DNA of 64,000 nt from Ferrimonas aestuarii (lineage in GTDB: Bacteria > Pseudomonadota > Gammaproteobacteria > Enterobacterales > Shewanellaceae), in the NCBI RefSeq assembly GCF_005116665.1, contig NZ_SWCJ01000005.1, positions 1 through 64,000 of the forward strand. Direction: 5' to 3'. Each line of letters opens with the position of its first letter. The first letter of the stretch is position 1. Below, piece after piece: positions 9,154-19,805 of the stretch. A model generated the notes under the pieces. It had not been told where the DNA came from, searched no databases, and worked only from the letters and a program-made list of their open reading frames with translations. The position numbers and the translations under genes were made by a program.

Positions 9154-10760
9154 TTGGATTGGCTCGGAGAGAGAACGGATGGCGTTGGATTTTCCAGTTG
9201 CTCAGGATAATCCAAGGTGTAGTGCAGGCCTCGACTCTCTTTGCGCATCATGGCGCAGCGGATAATCAGTTCGGCAATCTGCACTAGGTTACGGAGCTCC
9301 AACAGATCGTTGCTGATCTTAAAATCGGAGTAGTAGTCGTGGATTTCGCCTTTGAGCATCTCCACTCGGCGCAGGGCGCGCTGCAGCCGCTTATCGGTGC
9401 GAACAATGCCAACGTAATCCCACATAAATAACCGCAGTTCGTGCCAGTTGTGGGCGATAACCACGTGCTCATCGGAATCGGTTACCTGACTTTCATCCCA
9501 GTGAGGGATGTCGTCAATCCACTTAGCGTCGTCAAGCTGGTTAAAGATAGATCGAGACGCGGAGCGAGCAAACACCAAACACTCCAGCAGTGAGTTGCTG
9601 GCCATGCGATTGGCACCATGAAGGCCAGTGTAGGCAACTTCACCAACGGCATATAAACCGTTGAGATCGGTTTTACCGTCCAGATCCGTCATGACACCGC
9701 CACAGGTATAGTGGGCAGCAGGCACTACGGGTATCGGTTGTTTGGTGATGTCGATGCCCAAGCCTAAGCAGCGTTGGTAGATGGTTGGGAAATGCTTGGT
9801 GACGAACTCAGCGGGTTTGTGGCTGATGTCCAAATACATGCAGTCGGCCCCAAGGCGCTTCATCTCAAAGTCGATGGCGCGGGCGACCACATCACGGGGT
9901 GCCAACTCTTCGCGCTCGTCAAAATCGGGCATAAAGCGTGTGCCATCAGGGCGCTTTAGATGAGCGCCTTCGCCGCGCAATGCTTCCGTTAGCAGGAAGT
10001 TGCGAGCTTCGGTGTGGTACAAGCAGGTCGGGTGGAATTGGTTAAATTCCATGTTGGCCACTCGGCAGCCGGCACGCCAAGCCATGGCAATGCCGTCACC
10101 GGATGCCACATCTGGATTCGAGGTGTATTGGTAGACCTTAGAAGCGCCTCCGGTCGCCAACACCACAAACTTCGCGCGGATGGTTTCAACATGCTCAGCG
10201 CTGCGGTTCCAGACGTAAGCGCCCACCACCTTGTTGTCTCCGGCAAGGCCGAGTTTGTCAGTGGTGATCAGATCCACCGCATTGTAGCGTTCCATCAAGG
10301 TGATGTTGGCGTGTTGGCTGGCTTGCTGCTCAAGGGTAAGCTGCACCTCTTTGCCGGTGGCGTCGGCGGCGTGTAAAATGCGCCGATGACTGTGACCGCC
10401 TTCCCGAGTTAGGTGATAGCGGCTGTGACCATCATGTTCCTCTTCATCGAAGTCGACGCCTTTGCGGATCAGCCACTCCAGTGCGCGGCGTCCCTCTGAG
10501 GCAGTAAACTCGACTGCTTTGCGGTCGCACAATCCGGCGCCAGCAATCAGGGTGTCTTCGACGTGAGATTCAATGGTATCGTCTTCATCAAAGACAGCGG
10601 CGATTCCCCCTTGAGCGTAATAGGTGGAGCCTTCAGCCAGTGGGCCTTTGGCGAGTACCATTACTTGGCATTTATTGGCCAGTTTCAGAGCTAAGGTGAG
10701 TCCGGCGGCACCGCTACCGATGATTAACACGTCGGTGCTGTGTTCAATCCCTGCAGTCAT
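9150..10760 (-). CDS. nadB: L-aspartate oxidase NadB
   Basis: A flavoenzyme that oxidises L-aspartate to iminoaspartate, the first step of de novo NAD synthesis with NadA. The FAD-binding motif [18 protein letters not shown] is at the N terminus. Catalytic-region motifs include [16 protein letters not shown] and the C-terminal flavin segment [33 protein letters not shown]. Length 536 is normal. It is divergent from rpoE, an arrangement shared with Shewanella and Vibrio. Confidence 0.97.
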   Translation of the reverse strand: MTAGIEHSTDVLIIGSGAAGLTLALKLANKCQVMVLAKGPLAEGSTYYAQGGIAAVFDEDDTIESHVEDTLIAGAGLCDRKAVEFTASEGRRALEWLIRKGVDFDEEEHDGHSRYHLTREGGHSHRRILHAADATGKEVQLTLEQQASQHANITLMERYNAVDLITTDKLGLAGDNKVVGAYVWNRSAEHVETIRAKFVVLATGGASKVYQYTSNPDVASGDGIAMAWRAGCRVANMEFNQFHPTCLYHTEARNFLLTEALRGEGAHLKRPDGTRFMPDFDEREELAPRDVVARAIDFEMKRLGADCMYLDISHKPAEFVTKHFPTIYQRCLGLGIDITKQPIPVVPAAHYTCGGVMTDLDGKTDLNGLYAVGEVAYTGLHGANRMASNSLLECLVFARSASRSIFNQLDDAKWIDDIPHWDESQVTDSDEHVVIAHNWHELRLFMWDYVGIVRTDKRLQRALRRVEMLKGEIHDYYSDFKISNDLLELRNLVQIAELIIRCAMMRKESRGLHYTLDYPEQLENPTPSVLSPSQSN

Positions 10761-10869
10761 TAGGTATTATGATGTTTGGAAAAGGTAGCCGTTATGGTAC
10801 TCAATTCCTTGGGGAAGCAGCAAATTCTCTCTTTGAAAAATTTTTTTTTAATTAGTCACACTTTTTTAC

Positions 10870-10897
10870 GAACTTTTACTACGCGCCGCAGTCTATT
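10870..10897 (+). promoter_or_regulatory. Sigma-E-type promoter before rpoE
   Basis: GAACTT at 10870-10875 and TCTATT at 10892-10897 with 16 bases between resemble the sigma-E consensus (GGAACTT and TCTGA/TCTAA). Autoregulation of rpoE from such a promoter is established in E. coli; here it is inferred. Confidence 0.6.
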
Positions 10898-10957
10898 ACT
10901 GTGCGTAAGGCAAGTAAAAGCAGAATCAGCAGTTTAGTTATGGGAGAAAGCTCTTAA

Positions 10958-11536
10958 GTGAAAGAGCCAAGCAGCGATCAGCAACTCGTCGAACGCATTC
11001 AGCAAGGTGATAAGCAAGCCTTTAATCTGTTGGTCATGAAGTATCAACACAAAGTGGCCAACTTAATCAGTCGTTACGTCAAAAACCAAGGTGACGTCGC
11101 GGATGTGGCCCAAGAGGCCTTTATTAAAGCTTATCGGGCATTGCCAAACTTTCGAGGAGAAAGTGCTTTTTACACCTGGTTGTACCGGATTGCAGTGAAC
11201 ACTGCCAAAAATTATCTGGTCTCCCAAGGTCGGCGGCCCCCAGCAAGCGATGTGGATGCCGAAGAAGCGGAATTTTATGACGGTGCAGATGCTCTGCGAG
11301 AGCATGCATCGCCAGAACGACAGTTGTTGTCAGATGAGATCAAGCAGGTGGTGTTCAGCACCATTGAAAGCCTGCCTGAGGAATTAAGGGTAGCAATCAC
11401 GCTTCGTGAACTCGAAGGGATGAGTTACGACGAGATTGCGACCGTTATGGAGTGTCCGGTAGGGACGGTACGAAGCCGAATCTTCCGAGCACGAGAAGCA
11501 ATTGATAAACGCATTCAGCCGCTTTTGGAGCGGTAG
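10958..11536 (+). CDS. rpoE: RNA polymerase sigma-E factor RpoE
   Basis: An ECF sigma factor for envelope stress, held at the membrane by RseA and freed by proteolysis. The 192-residue protein has region 2 (DVAQEAFIKAYRALPNFRGESAFYTWLYRIAVN) and region 4 (LPEELRVAITLRELEGMSYDEIATVM...VGTVRSRIFRARE). The start is GTG 10958, with GGGAGAAAG upstream. It heads rpoE-rseA-rseB-rseC, with 18 bases to rseA, behind a probable sigma-E promoter. Confidence 0.97.
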   Translation: MKEPSSDQQLVERIQQGDKQAFNLLVMKYQHKVANLISRYVKNQGDVADVAQEAFIKAYRALPNFRGESAFYTWLYRIAVNTAKNYLVSQGRRPPASDVDAEEAEFYDGADALREHASPERQLLSDEIKQVVFSTIESLPEELRVAITLRELEGMSYDEIATVMECPVGTVRSRIFRAREAIDKRIQPLLER

Positions 11537-11554
11537 CATTAATCAAGGTGAGTC

Positions 11555-12115
11555 ATGGTTACAGAACGTAAAGAAGCAGTGTCAGCATGGGTGGATGGCG
11601 AAGGCAGTGAGCTGGACCTGAAGCAGTGGCTGCGCGATGAGCCCAGTAAGGATGAGTGGGAGCGCTATCACTTGATTGGTGATGCCATGCGCAATGAGCT
11701 GCCTCAAACCCTGAATTTGGACATCGCCGCCAGTGTTGCCAGTGCGTTGGAAGATGAACCAACAGTGATGGCCCCGAAGCCTAAATCTGCAGTAACTGAG
11801 CGGATCTCTGGCAATGTTGTGGCGTTTTCTCGCAAGTTTGGTCAATACGCCATTGCGGCCACGGTTGCAGCGGTTGCTGTGGTGGGTGTTCAGCAGTATG
11901 GCAGTCAAAGCCAGATGCCATCACCAGTATTGAATACCCTGCCAATCATGGGCGCGCCGACTCCGGCTAGCTATCAAGCGAACACGCCATCGGTGCAGCA
12001 GGCTCAAGATAGCGAACTGCAAGCGCAAGAGCAGCGCCGACGTGTGAACGCTTATCTGCGAGACCACCTGTTGCAACAGCGATTAAAAGGGCATAATACC
12101 GCCAATAACGATTAA
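11555..12115 (+). CDS. rseA: Anti-sigma-E factor RseA
   Basis: An inner-membrane anti-sigma factor. The N-terminal cytoplasmic domain (about 1-90, with VSAWVDGEGSE and WERYHLIGDAMR) binds sigma-E. One transmembrane segment follows (about 97-113, AIAATVAAVAVVGVQQ), then a periplasmic tail that DegS would cut. Length 186 is slightly under E. coli RseA. The tail is glutamine- and alanine-rich, with low-complexity QAQ runs. Position between rpoE and rseB fixes the identity. Confidence 0.94.
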   Translation: MVTERKEAVSAWVDGEGSELDLKQWLRDEPSKDEWERYHLIGDAMRNELPQTLNLDIAASVASALEDEPTVMAPKPKSAVTERISGNVVAFSRKFGQYAIAATVAAVAVVGVQQYGSQSQMPSPVLNTLPIMGAPTPASYQANTPSVQQAQDSELQAQEQRRRVNAYLRDHLLQQRLKGHNTANND

Positions 12116-12137
12116 GCCCCTAATTACGAGGCTCACC

Positions 12138-13082
12138 TTGCGAAAAATTTGGCTGTTTCTAGCGTGGGTATTGGCGATGCCAGCCCACGCTGTCGACGAC
12201 AACTCTCCAATCTCTTGGCTGCGTAAGATGCAAACCGCATTGAATGAAAGCCAATTTCAGTACTCTTTGATTCACCTACAGATGGACCACATTCGTCCTC
12301 TGCGATACCTGCATGGTGTGGTGGATGGTAAAGAGGTTGCCTATCTAGAACACCTTAACGGGCCTCGTAAAAATGTGGTCCGAGTAAATAATCAGGTCAC
12401 CTATTTAGAACACGAAGTGAAACCCTATTCGGTTCAGTCTGAGCGGATCAGTGGTTTCATCCCACCGGCGTTTGGTACTGGCGTTGAGCGCTTCACTCCA
12501 TTCTATCAGCTCGCTTTAGTGGGCAAAGATAGGGTTGCCGGCCGCTCTGCTCAGGTACTCAGAATCGTTTCAACGGATCGTTTCCGCTACAGCTACCAAG
12601 TCTGGTTGGACGTAGACACCGGCTTGCCGCTGCGTATCGATACTGCCAATGCCGAAGGGCATCTGCTTGAGCAATATATGGTGGTTGAACTGATGCTGTT
12701 CGAGAAGCCGGTTCCGGTTATCGCCGAGTTGGCGAAACAGAAGTGGCCACCGATTCTGGTTCCCGCTCAGCCCAGTGATAAGCAGCAGTGGCGTTTTGGC
12801 TGGCTACCGAAAGGCTTTGAAGTGACCCATGTGGATCAGCATCGCCTATTAGGTATTAATGAGCCGGTTCAGTATCTGTCATTGAGCGATGGTTTGACTG
12901 ACATGTCGGTATACATCGGCTTAGTTGGTCCAAGTGAGCTGCCTTCTGACATCAGCGTAGGCAATGGCTTGTCTTTGGCGTCCGCTCGTCACGGCGATGT
13001 GGAAGTGGTTGCCGTGGGCAAACTGCCGAAAGAGACCCTAGCCAATGTGGCTGGTTCAATCTATCCGGTCACGGAAAAATGA
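12138..13082 (+). CDS. rseB: Sigma-E regulator RseB (periplasmic)
   Basis: RseB binds the periplasmic part of RseA and shields it from DegS; mislocalised lipopolysaccharide or lipoprotein releases it. The protein starts with TTG and has a signal peptide (KIWLFLAWVLAMPAHA, cleavage near AHA-VD). The MucB/RseB N-terminal lipid-binding fold and C-terminal domain follow. Length 314 matches the family. Its stop overlaps the rseC start (ATGA), so the two are translationally coupled. Confidence 0.94.
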   Translation: MRKIWLFLAWVLAMPAHAVDDNSPISWLRKMQTALNESQFQYSLIHLQMDHIRPLRYLHGVVDGKEVAYLEHLNGPRKNVVRVNNQVTYLEHEVKPYSVQSERISGFIPPAFGTGVERFTPFYQLALVGKDRVAGRSAQVLRIVSTDRFRYSYQVWLDVDTGLPLRIDTANAEGHLLEQYMVVELMLFEKPVPVIAELAKQKWPPILVPAQPSDKQQWRFGWLPKGFEVTHVDQHRLLGINEPVQYLSLSDGLTDMSVYIGLVGPSELPSDISVGNGLSLASARHGDVEVVAVGKLPKETLANVAGSIYPVTEK

Positions 13083-13534
13083 TCACCGCCTTGGGCCGAG
13101 TGGAGGCTTGGCAAGATGGCTGGGTAACGGTGAGTTGGCGGGCGCAAAGCGCCTGCGGCCACTGTGAACAGTCTGAAAGTTGTGGTACCTCAGCGGTGGC
13201 CAAAGCCGTTGAGGTTAAGCGCCAGCAACTTATTTTGCCTTATGAAACGCCCCTAGTCCCTGGCGCTCAAGTTCACCTGAGTATTCCCGAGCAACAATTG
13301 GTTACCGCTGCAGCGCTGGTTTATCTGCTGCCCCTGCTAGGCTTACTGTTGGGAGTGGGGTTAGGATCGGTGGTTGGGTTGGCTGAGTTACTAACGCTTC
13401 TGTTGGGCCTGACAGTAGGTAGCTTGGGGTTTTGGGTCGCCAGAACACTGGCACCAAGACTCACGCCTGTACCGAAAGTGACTCAGGTGCTATCTACTTC
13501 AGCACAAGAGAAAAACAGCGAATTTCAACCCTAA
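13079..13534 (+). CDS. rseC: SoxR-reducing / sigma-E regulator RseC
   Basis: An inner-membrane protein of the RseC/RsxC-linked family. The N terminus has a cysteine cluster, CGHCEQSESCGTSAV. Two adjacent transmembrane segments follow (about residues 77-95 and 100-120). In E. coli RseC has a mild positive effect on sigma-E and helps reduce SoxR. Length 151 is typical. It closes the rpoE operon; about 145 bases separate it from lepA. Confidence 0.92.
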   Translation: MITALGRVEAWQDGWVTVSWRAQSACGHCEQSESCGTSAVAKAVEVKRQQLILPYETPLVPGAQVHLSIPEQQLVTAAALVYLLPLLGLLLGVGLGSVVGLAELLTLLLGLTVGSLGFWVARTLAPRLTPVPKVTQVLSTSAQEKNSEFQP

Positions 13535-13613
13535 CTGCAGCGCCTTTTTGCCAGCGGCAGTACTGGGCGTTGGAAATTGTCGTCAATGCCCATCAACGCT
13601 GATAGCAGCGGCG

Positions 13614-13639
13614 GTTAAAATCCGTTAAAATCCCCCCCC
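13614..13639 (+). repeat. Tandem 10-mer and C8 tract before lepA
   Basis: GTTAAAATCC occurs twice in tandem (13614-13623 and 13624-13633), running into eight cytosines (13632-13639). Each copy contains TAAAAT, a possible -10 element for lepA, but no good -35 was found. Confidence 0.4.
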
Positions 13640-13680
13640 AATATCATTTGTTCCTGTAGTTTTTTCAAGAAGCGGCCTAG

Positions 13681-15471
13681 ATGAAGCATATTCGAAATTT
13701 CAGTATCATCGCTCACATCGACCATGGTAAGTCGACCCTGTCCGATCGTTTGATCCAAGTGTGTGGCGGTTTGAGTGAACGTGAAATGGCCGCGCAGGTT
13801 CTCGATTCCATGGATCTTGAGCGCGAGCGCGGTATTACGATTAAAGCGCAGAGTGTGACTCTGGATTATGTCGCCAAAGATGGCGAAACCTATCAACTGA
13901 ACTTCATTGATACCCCAGGGCACGTGGACTTTAGCTACGAAGTGTCCCGCTCTCTGGCTGCCTGTGAAGGGGCGCTATTGGTAGTGGATGCCGGTCAGGG
14001 CGTAGAAGCGCAGACCTTGGCAAACTGTTACACCGCCATTGAGATGGATCTGGAAGTTCAGCCAATTCTGAACAAAATCGATTTACCACAAGCCGATCCA
14101 GATCGGGTGGCCGAAGAGATTGAGGACATTGTCGGCATCGACGCCATGGAAGCGGTACGTTGTTCCGCGAAAACCGGCATCGGTGTTGAAGACGTGCTTG
14201 AGTGCATTGTTGAGAAGATCCCAGCTCCAGAAGGCGATCCAGAAGCGCCTCTGCAAGCCCTTATCATCGACTCTTGGTTTGATAACTACCTGGGCGTAGT
14301 TTCTTTGGTGCGCATTAAAAATGGCAGCCTGAAGAAGAACGACAAGATCAAGGTGATGAGCACCGGTCAGGTTTGGGGTGTGGATCGTCTGGGTATCTTT
14401 ACTCCGAAACAGAAAGACACCACCGAGCTGAAAACCGGCGAAGTGGGCTGGGTAGTCTGTGGCATCAAAGAGATTCACGGCGCGCCTGTGGGCGATACCC
14501 TGACTCTGGCCAAGGGCGGTACCGACGTGGCATTGCCGGGCTTCCAGAAGGTGAAGCCGCAGGTATATGCGGGTCTGTTCCCGATCTCCAGTGAAGACTA
14601 TGAATCCTTCCGTGATGCCTTGAACAAACTGTCGCTGAATGACGCGTCTCTGTTCTTCGAGCCGGAAACCTCCACTGCACTGGGCTTCGGTTTCCGTGTT
14701 GGTTTCCTAGGTATGCTGCACATGGAGATTATCCAGGAGCGTCTGGAGCGTGAGTACAACCTGGACCTGATCACCACGGCGCCAACGGTAGTGTACGAAG
14801 TGAAGACCACCAAGGGTGAAACCTATATGGTTGATAACCCGTCGGAACTTCCGCCGCTGAATAACATCGAAACCATTGCTGAGCCGATTGTTGAAGCCAA
14901 CATCTTGGTGCCTCAGGAGTACCTAGGCAACGTCATTACCCTGTGTATTGAAAAACGCGGTGTACAGACCAAGATGGCTTACCACGGTAACCAAGTGGCA
15001 GTGACTTACGAACTGCCGATGGCGGAAGTGGTACTGGATTTCTTCGATCGCTTGAAGTCGACCAGCCGTGGTTTCGCTTCTCTGGATTACAACTTTATCC
15101 GTTTCCAGGAAGAGGACATGGTGCGTTTGGATGTGATGATCAACGGCGACCGCGTAGATGCGTTGGCGATGATTACTCACAAAGAAAACGCCCAGTTCCG
15201 CGGTCGTCAATTGGTTGAGAAGATGCGTGAGCTGATTCCTCGCCAAATGTTCGATATTGCTATTCAGGCTTCTATCGGCAGCCAGATTGTGGCGCGCAGT
15301 AACGTTAAAGCACTGCGTAAAGACGTAACCGCCAAGTGTTATGGCGGTGACGTGAGCCGTAAGAAGAAGCTGCTGCAGAAGCAGAAAGAAGGTAAAAAGC
15401 GCATGAAGCAGCTTGGCAACGTGGAAGTGCCTCAAGAAGCCTTCCTGGCAGTTTTGAAAGTCGGAGAGTAA
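13681..15471 (+). CDS. lepA: Elongation factor 4 (LepA)
   Basis: A ribosome-associated translational GTPase that affects initiation and elongation under ionic stress. G motifs are intact: AHIDHGKST (G1), RGITIKAQ (G2), DTPGHVDF (G3), NKIDLP (G4). EF-G-like domains II, III and V follow, and then the LepA-specific C-terminal domain ending in [16 protein letters not shown]...[11 protein letters not shown]. Length 596 is standard. It leads lepA-lepB-rnc-era-recO-pdxJ-acpS. Confidence 0.98.
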   Translation: MKHIRNFSIIAHIDHGKSTLSDRLIQVCGGLSEREMAAQVLDSMDLERERGITIKAQSVTLDYVAKDGETYQLNFIDTPGHVDFSYEVSRSLAACEGALLVVDAGQGVEAQTLANCYTAIEMDLEVQPILNKIDLPQADPDRVAEEIEDIVGIDAMEAVRCSAKTGIGVEDVLECIVEKIPAPEGDPEAPLQALIIDSWFDNYLGVVSLVRIKNGSLKKNDKIKVMSTGQVWGVDRLGIFTPKQKDTTELKTGEVGWVVCGIKEIHGAPVGDTLTLAKGGTDVALPGFQKVKPQVYAGLFPISSEDYESFRDALNKLSLNDASLFFEPETSTALGFGFRVGFLGMLHMEIIQERLEREYNLDLITTAPTVVYEVKTTKGETYMVDNPSELPPLNNIETIAEPIVEANILVPQEYLGNVITLCIEKRGVQTKMAYHGNQVAVTYELPMAEVVLDFFDRLKSTSRGFASLDYNFIRFQEEDMVRLDVMINGDRVDALAMITHKENAQFRGRQLVEKMRELIPRQMFDIAIQASIGSQIVARSNVKALRKDVTAKCYGGDVSRKKKLLQKQKEGKKRMKQLGNVEVPQEAFLAVLKVGE

Positions 15472-15478
15472 CTCAAAG

Positions 15479-16399
15479 ATGGCAGCAATGTTTTCACTGT
15501 TCCTAGTACTGATCACCTTAGGTTCAGGTTTAATTTGGTTGTTGGATCACTTCTATCTGGCGCCAAAACGTCAAGAAAAACTGGCGTTTGCAGATGGTCA
15601 GACGGAAGGTGAACTTCCAGAAGAAGCCAAAGAGAAACTGGTGGCAGAGCCTTGGTTGGTGGAAACGTCGAAGTCCATCTTTCCGGTTATCGCGTTTGTA
15701 ACCATTTTGCGTTCCTTCTTATGGGAACCGTTCCAGATCCCGTCAGGCTCAATGATGCCAACCCTGTTGGTGGGCGATTTCATCTTGGTAAACAAGCATG
15801 AATATGGCTTGCGGGATCCGGTATTTAGACACAAGTTCTGGGATAACGAGCTGCCATCACGGGGTGACGTGGTGGTGTTTAAATACCCAGAAGACCCTCG
15901 CGTTGATTACATTAAGCGAGTGATTGGCTTGCCCGGTGACAAAGTGGTTTACCGCAATAAAGAGCTCTTCATTCAGCCGAAGTGTGAAGCCGGCGTTGAG
16001 AAGTGCCCTGAGCTGCAGCGAGTTAACACCGCGAAGGTGAACAGTGGCCAGTTTAAGCAAGATGGAACCCCACTGCTGCGCCTTAAAGAGGATCTGCTTG
16101 GGGTGAACCACGATACCCTGATTAACCCTCGTCGCGGCGAGCCACTGCGTTACTATTATCAGCAGCCTGGCCGCACCACGGGTGAGTGGGTGGTTCCGGA
16201 AAATCACTATTTCGTGATGGGAGATAATCGCGATAACAGTACCGACGGACGTTTCTGGGGCTTTGTGCCAGAAGAGAATTTGGTCGGTAAAGCGACCGCC
16301 ATCTGGATCTCATTTGAGTTCGAGCGTGGCGCAGACAGCATCCTGCCAGGATGGATTCCTACTGGAGTGCGTTTTAACCGCGTTGGCGGCATTCAATAA
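15479..16399 (+). CDS. lepB: Signal peptidase I (LepB)
   Basis: An inner-membrane serine protease that removes signal peptides from secreted proteins. Two N-terminal transmembrane segments (about 3-21 and 61-79) are followed by the periplasmic catalytic domain. The Ser-Lys dyad is S91 in PSGSMMPT and K146 in DYIKRVIGLPGD. The box MGDNRDNSTDGRFWG is present. Length 306 fits gammaproteobacterial enzymes. It lies 7 bases after lepA and 9 before rnc. Confidence 0.97.
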   Translation: MAAMFSLFLVLITLGSGLIWLLDHFYLAPKRQEKLAFADGQTEGELPEEAKEKLVAEPWLVETSKSIFPVIAFVTILRSFLWEPFQIPSGSMMPTLLVGDFILVNKHEYGLRDPVFRHKFWDNELPSRGDVVVFKYPEDPRVDYIKRVIGLPGDKVVYRNKELFIQPKCEAGVEKCPELQRVNTAKVNSGQFKQDGTPLLRLKEDLLGVNHDTLINPRRGEPLRYYYQQPGRTTGEWVVPENHYFVMGDNRDNSTDGRFWGFVPEENLVGKATAIWISFEFERGADSILPGWIPTGVRFNRVGGIQ

Positions 16400-16408
16400 A
16401 GGTTAGCT

Positions 16409-17080
16409 GTGGCTGATTTAAACCGTTTACAGAAGTCGCTGGGCTATCAGTTCCAGCGGCTTGAATTGTTAGAGCAGGCTCTAACACATCGCAGTGCCAA
16501 CAGTCGTCATAACGAGCGCTTGGAATATCTGGGGGACGCCGTACTGGGTGTGGTGATCGCCGAGGATCTGTTCCATCGTTTCCCTAAGGCACCTGAAGGC
16601 GACATGACCCGCATGCGTGCGACCTTAGTCCGTGGAGTGACCTTGGCTGAGGTTGCCCGTGAATTGAGTTTGGGTGAATACATCCGTTTGGGCTCAGGTG
16701 AACTCAAATCTGGCGGTTTCCGTCGTGAGTCGATCTTAGCCGATGCGGTTGAGGCGATCTTAGGTGCGGTATTCCTAGATGGTGGTATTGAGGCTTGTAA
16801 GCCGCTGCTGCTCAATCTTTGGAAACAGCGCCTGGATACCATCGAGCCGGGTGCGGGTCAGAAAGATCCGAAAACCCGTTTGCAAGAGTGGCTACAAGCT
16901 CGTAAGAAGCCGTTGCCAACTTATGAGGTGATCACCGTAACCGGTGACGCCCACAATCAGAAATTTACCGTGCATTGCCAAGTGTCGGCCCTCGAAGAGC
17001 CTGTGATGGGCGAGGGCAGCTCAAGGCGCAAAGCAGAGCAGGAAGCCGCCGGTAAGGTCTTGGAGATTTTACAAGTATGA
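16409..17080 (+). CDS. rnc: Ribonuclease III
   Basis: A double-strand-specific endoribonuclease that processes rRNA precursors and many mRNAs. The catalytic signature [13 protein letters not shown] is at about 32-44. A second acidic cluster ([16 protein letters not shown]) follows. The C terminus is a dsRNA-binding domain ([11 protein letters not shown] to [10 protein letters not shown]). Start is GTG. Length 223 is typical. Its stop overlaps the era ATG. Confidence 0.97.
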   Translation: MADLNRLQKSLGYQFQRLELLEQALTHRSANSRHNERLEYLGDAVLGVVIAEDLFHRFPKAPEGDMTRMRATLVRGVTLAEVARELSLGEYIRLGSGELKSGGFRRESILADAVEAILGAVFLDGGIEACKPLLLNLWKQRLDTIEPGAGQKDPKTRLQEWLQARKKPLPTYEVITVTGDAHNQKFTVHCQVSALEEPVMGEGSSRRKAEQEAAGKVLEILQV

Positions 17081-17979
17081 CCGATACCACCTATTGTGGC
17101 TTTGTCGCCATTGTTGGCCGTCCCAACGTGGGCAAGTCGACGCTACTAAATCGTCTGCTTAAGCAGAAGATCAGCATCACCTCTCGTAAGCCGCAGACCA
17201 CTCGTCACCGTATCATGGGCATTCATACCGAAGGCCCGAAACAGGTGATCTTCGTGGATACCCCTGGGCTGCACATCGAAGAGAAGCGCACCATCAACCG
17301 TTTGATGAACCGTGCCGCAGCCTCCTCCTTGGCAGACGTGGAGCTGGTGCTGTTCGTGGTCGAAGGCACCAAGTGGACTGCCGACGACGAGATGGTGGTG
17401 AAGAAATTGCGTGGAGCTGGTGACCGTAAAGTGGCGCTGGTGGTCAACAAAGTGGATCAGGTTAAGGATAAGGAGGAGCTATTTCCTCATATCCAGCAAC
17501 TGCAACAGAAGTACAATTTTGATGCGGTATTCCCTGTGGCTGCGGGTAAAGGCGGTAACGTTGACCCCATCATGGATATGGCGATGGACAGCGTGCAGGA
17601 GTCGATTCACTACTTCCCTGAAGATTACGTGACCGATCGTAGCCAGCGTTTTATGGCTTCGGAAATTCTGCGTGAAAAGCTGATGCGATTCATGGGAGAT
17701 GAACTTCCCTACGCTGCCACGGTGGAGATTGAGCAGTTCAAAGTTGACGAGAAGGGCACCTTCCACGTTAACGCGTTGATTTTGGTTGAGCGTGAAGGCC
17801 AGAAACGCATGGTGATCGGCAACAAAGGTGACAAAATTCGCACCATCGGCCGTGAAGCCCGTCTTGAGATGGAACAGATGTTCGAGACCAAGGTGTATCT
17901 GGAGACCTGGGTTAAGGTGAAATCCGGTTGGGCTGACGATGAACGTGCCCTGCGTAGCCTAGGTTATGGCGACGACTGA
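17077..17979 (+). CDS. era: GTPase Era
   Basis: An essential GTPase that binds the 3' end of 16S rRNA during 30S assembly. G1 is [11 protein letters not shown]3 is DTPGLH, G4 is NKVD. The C-terminal KH domain contains [17 protein letters not shown]. Length 300 is standard. It overlaps rnc by 4 bases at the start and recO by 14 bases at the end, so expression is tightly coupled. Confidence 0.98.
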   Translation: MTDTTYCGFVAIVGRPNVGKSTLLNRLLKQKISITSRKPQTTRHRIMGIHTEGPKQVIFVDTPGLHIEEKRTINRLMNRAAASSLADVELVLFVVEGTKWTADDEMVVKKLRGAGDRKVALVVNKVDQVKDKEELFPHIQQLQQKYNFDAVFPVAAGKGGNVDPIMDMAMDSVQESIHYFPEDYVTDRSQRFMASEILREKLMRFMGDELPYAATVEIEQFKVDEKGTFHVNALILVEREGQKRMVIGNKGDKIRTIGREARLEMEQMFETKVYLETWVKVKSGWADDERALRSLGYGDD

Positions 17980-18697
17980 TCGCTTTGGGCAGCAACAGCT
18001 GGGTTGGCAATCTGCCTACCTGTTGCATGCCCGTCCCTATCAAGAGCAGCGGCAACTCCTTAGCCTGCTGACTGAAAACGACGGCGTCATTGGCGCCGTT
18101 GCTCGTACTTCTGGTAAGCAAGGTGGGCTAACCAAGGCCGCTTTACAGCCATTTAGGCCGTTGCGCGTTCAGCTAAGTGGCCGCACCAGCTTGAAAACTC
18201 TCTCTCAACTCGATGCCCCCAGCCTTCCCATCCCTTTAAGTGGTAAGCCCCTGTTTTGTGGTTTGTATTGCAATGAAATAGCGGTACGATTACTGCCAGA
18301 GCGACAGGAGTGTCCTGAAGTGTTTTCCGCATACCATCAGAGCTTGATGCAGTTGGCTCAAACTGATGAGCCTCAGTTGGTGTTGCGTTACTTTGAGTGG
18401 GCCCTGCTCGATCATCTTGGCTGTGCACCGTCATTGGCTGTGGACACCCAGGGGGAACCGCTGGATGACACCGCTCAGTATGCGTTAGTGCCTGAGCAGG
18501 GGTTTATGCCGGTGATGCACTCTGGTTATGCTGGGCAGATGCTACTGGGCTTGAGAGATCAGGCCTTATCAGAGATGCACCTGTCGCAAGCGAAGCACCT
18601 GTCTCGAACTTTGCTTAAGCCATTGCTTGGAGACAAGCCGCTGCGTAGCCGAGAACTATTTCAAACTAAAACATCAATAAGGACATCCGCACCATGA
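17966..18697 (+). CDS. recO: DNA repair protein RecO
   Basis: RecO works with RecR (and RecF) to load RecA on SSB-coated single-stranded DNA. The N-terminal OB fold ([21 protein letters not shown]) and a helical domain with [19 protein letters not shown] fit the family. Length 243 matches E. coli. The start lies inside the end of era. The last bases overlap the pdxJ start. Confidence 0.93.
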   Translation: MATTDRFGQQQLGWQSAYLLHARPYQEQRQLLSLLTENDGVIGAVARTSGKQGGLTKAALQPFRPLRVQLSGRTSLKTLSQLDAPSLPIPLSGKPLFCGLYCNEIAVRLLPERQECPEVFSAYHQSLMQLAQTDEPQLVLRYFEWALLDHLGCAPSLAVDTQGEPLDDTAQYALVPEQGFMPVMHSGYAGQMLLGLRDQALSEMHLSQAKHLSRTLLKPLLGDKPLRSRELFQTKTSIRTSAP

Positions 18698-19428
18698 GCA
18701 TACTATTGGGCGTAAATATTGATCACATCGCCACCCTGCGTCAGGCTCGTGGCACCAGCTATCCCGACCCTGTTCATGCCGCTGCTGTGGCTGAGCATGC
18801 CGGTGCCGATGGCATCACCATTCACCTGCGTGAAGACCGTCGCCACATTGTCGACCGCGATGTGGAAGTGTTGGCTAAAACATTAAAAACTCGCATGAAC
18901 CTTGAGATGGCGGTGACCGACGAGATGCTTGAGATCGCCATCAATACTCAGCCAACTTACGTTTGCTTAGTGCCTGAGAAGCGAGAAGAGCTGACCACCG
19001 AAGGTGGTTTGGACGTGGCTGGCCAGCTGGATAAAATGCTGGGTGCGGTGTCACAGCTGAAGAGCGCTGGCATTAAGGTATCGCTGTTTATCGACGCCGA
19101 TAAGGCGCAGATCGACGCAGCGGTCAAAGTGGGTGCGCCTTACATTGAGATTCATACCGGTGCCTACGCCGATGCGGAAACCGAGGCAGAACAGCAAATA
19201 GAGCTGGAACGCATCCGCGACGGAGTAAAATACGCTCACAGCCAAGGTTTGATTGTGAACGCTGGACACGGCCTTAACTATCATAATGTCAAGCCTATCG
19301 CTGCCATTGAAGAGATCTACGAGCTTAATATTGGCCACGCCATCATCGCTCGAGCAGCCATCGATGGTTTGGATCTGGCGGTACGTGATATGAAGCGTCT
19401 GATGATTGAGGGTCGCAATGGCCATTAA
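18694..19428 (+). CDS. pdxJ: Pyridoxine 5'-phosphate synthase PdxJ
   Basis: PdxJ condenses 3-amino-2-oxopropyl phosphate with deoxyxylulose 5-phosphate to give pyridoxine phosphate. It is a TIM barrel; [12 protein letters not shown] at the N terminus, HLREDRRHI and [11 protein letters not shown] near the end are conserved substrate-binding segments. Length 244 is typical. It overlaps recO and acpS, as in other gammaproteobacteria. Confidence 0.97.
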   Translation: MSILLGVNIDHIATLRQARGTSYPDPVHAAAVAEHAGADGITIHLREDRRHIVDRDVEVLAKTLKTRMNLEMAVTDEMLEIAINTQPTYVCLVPEKREELTTEGGLDVAGQLDKMLGAVSQLKSAGIKVSLFIDADKAQIDAAVKVGAPYIEIHTGAYADAETEAEQQIELERIRDGVKYAHSQGLIVNAGHGLNYHNVKPIAAIEEIYELNIGHAIIARAAIDGLDLAVRDMKRLMIEGRNGH

Positions 19429-19798
19429 GGGCCTAGGCACCGACATTGTCGAGATTGAGCGAGTCGAGGCGCAGTTTGAGCGCCTCGGCGAGCGTTTTGC
19501 CGCTCGTATTCTGACTCCTTATGAACTAGAGCAGTGGCACGACTCTAAGGTTCAGGCACGGGTATTAGCCAAGCGCTTTGCGGTTAAAGAAGCGGTGGGC
19601 AAAGCCCTTGGCACCGGCATTGGCCGAGGGGTGTCATTTCAGCACATTGAGCTTCGTCACGATGTCAATGGCGCGCCGGTGCTTAAGCTAATCGGCGGCG
19701 CACTTGAGCGGATGCAGGCACTTGGGGCAAGGGAATCCCACATCAGTTTGGCCGACGAGCGTCGTTACGTGGTGGCGACCTGCATTCTTAGCAGTTGA
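19418..19798 (+). CDS. acpS: Holo-ACP synthase AcpS
   Basis: AcpS transfers 4'-phosphopantetheine from CoA to acyl carrier protein, activating fatty acid synthesis. The Mg-binding motif [12 protein letters not shown] is at the N terminus and the second motif [18 protein letters not shown] is intact. ATG 19418 gives the usual start MAIKGLGTD; an upstream in-frame start at 19406 would lie deeper in pdxJ. It is the last gene of the lepA operon. Confidence 0.95.
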   Translation: MAIKGLGTDIVEIERVEAQFERLGERFAARILTPYELEQWHDSKVQARVLAKRFAVKEAVGKALGTGIGRGVSFQHIELRHDVNGAPVLKLIGGALERMQALGARESHISLADERRYVVATCILSS

Positions 19799-19805
19799 AA
19801 GGACG

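Noticed and set aside
10939..10956. A five-codon frame (MGESS) directly before rpoE, considered as an rseD-like leader
   Set aside because: Far too short and without its own ribosome-binding site; the GGGAGAAAG within it is the rpoE ribosome-binding site.
14923..15516. A 197-codon open frame on the minus strand
   Set aside because: Antisense to lepA and the start of lepB, both certain genes.
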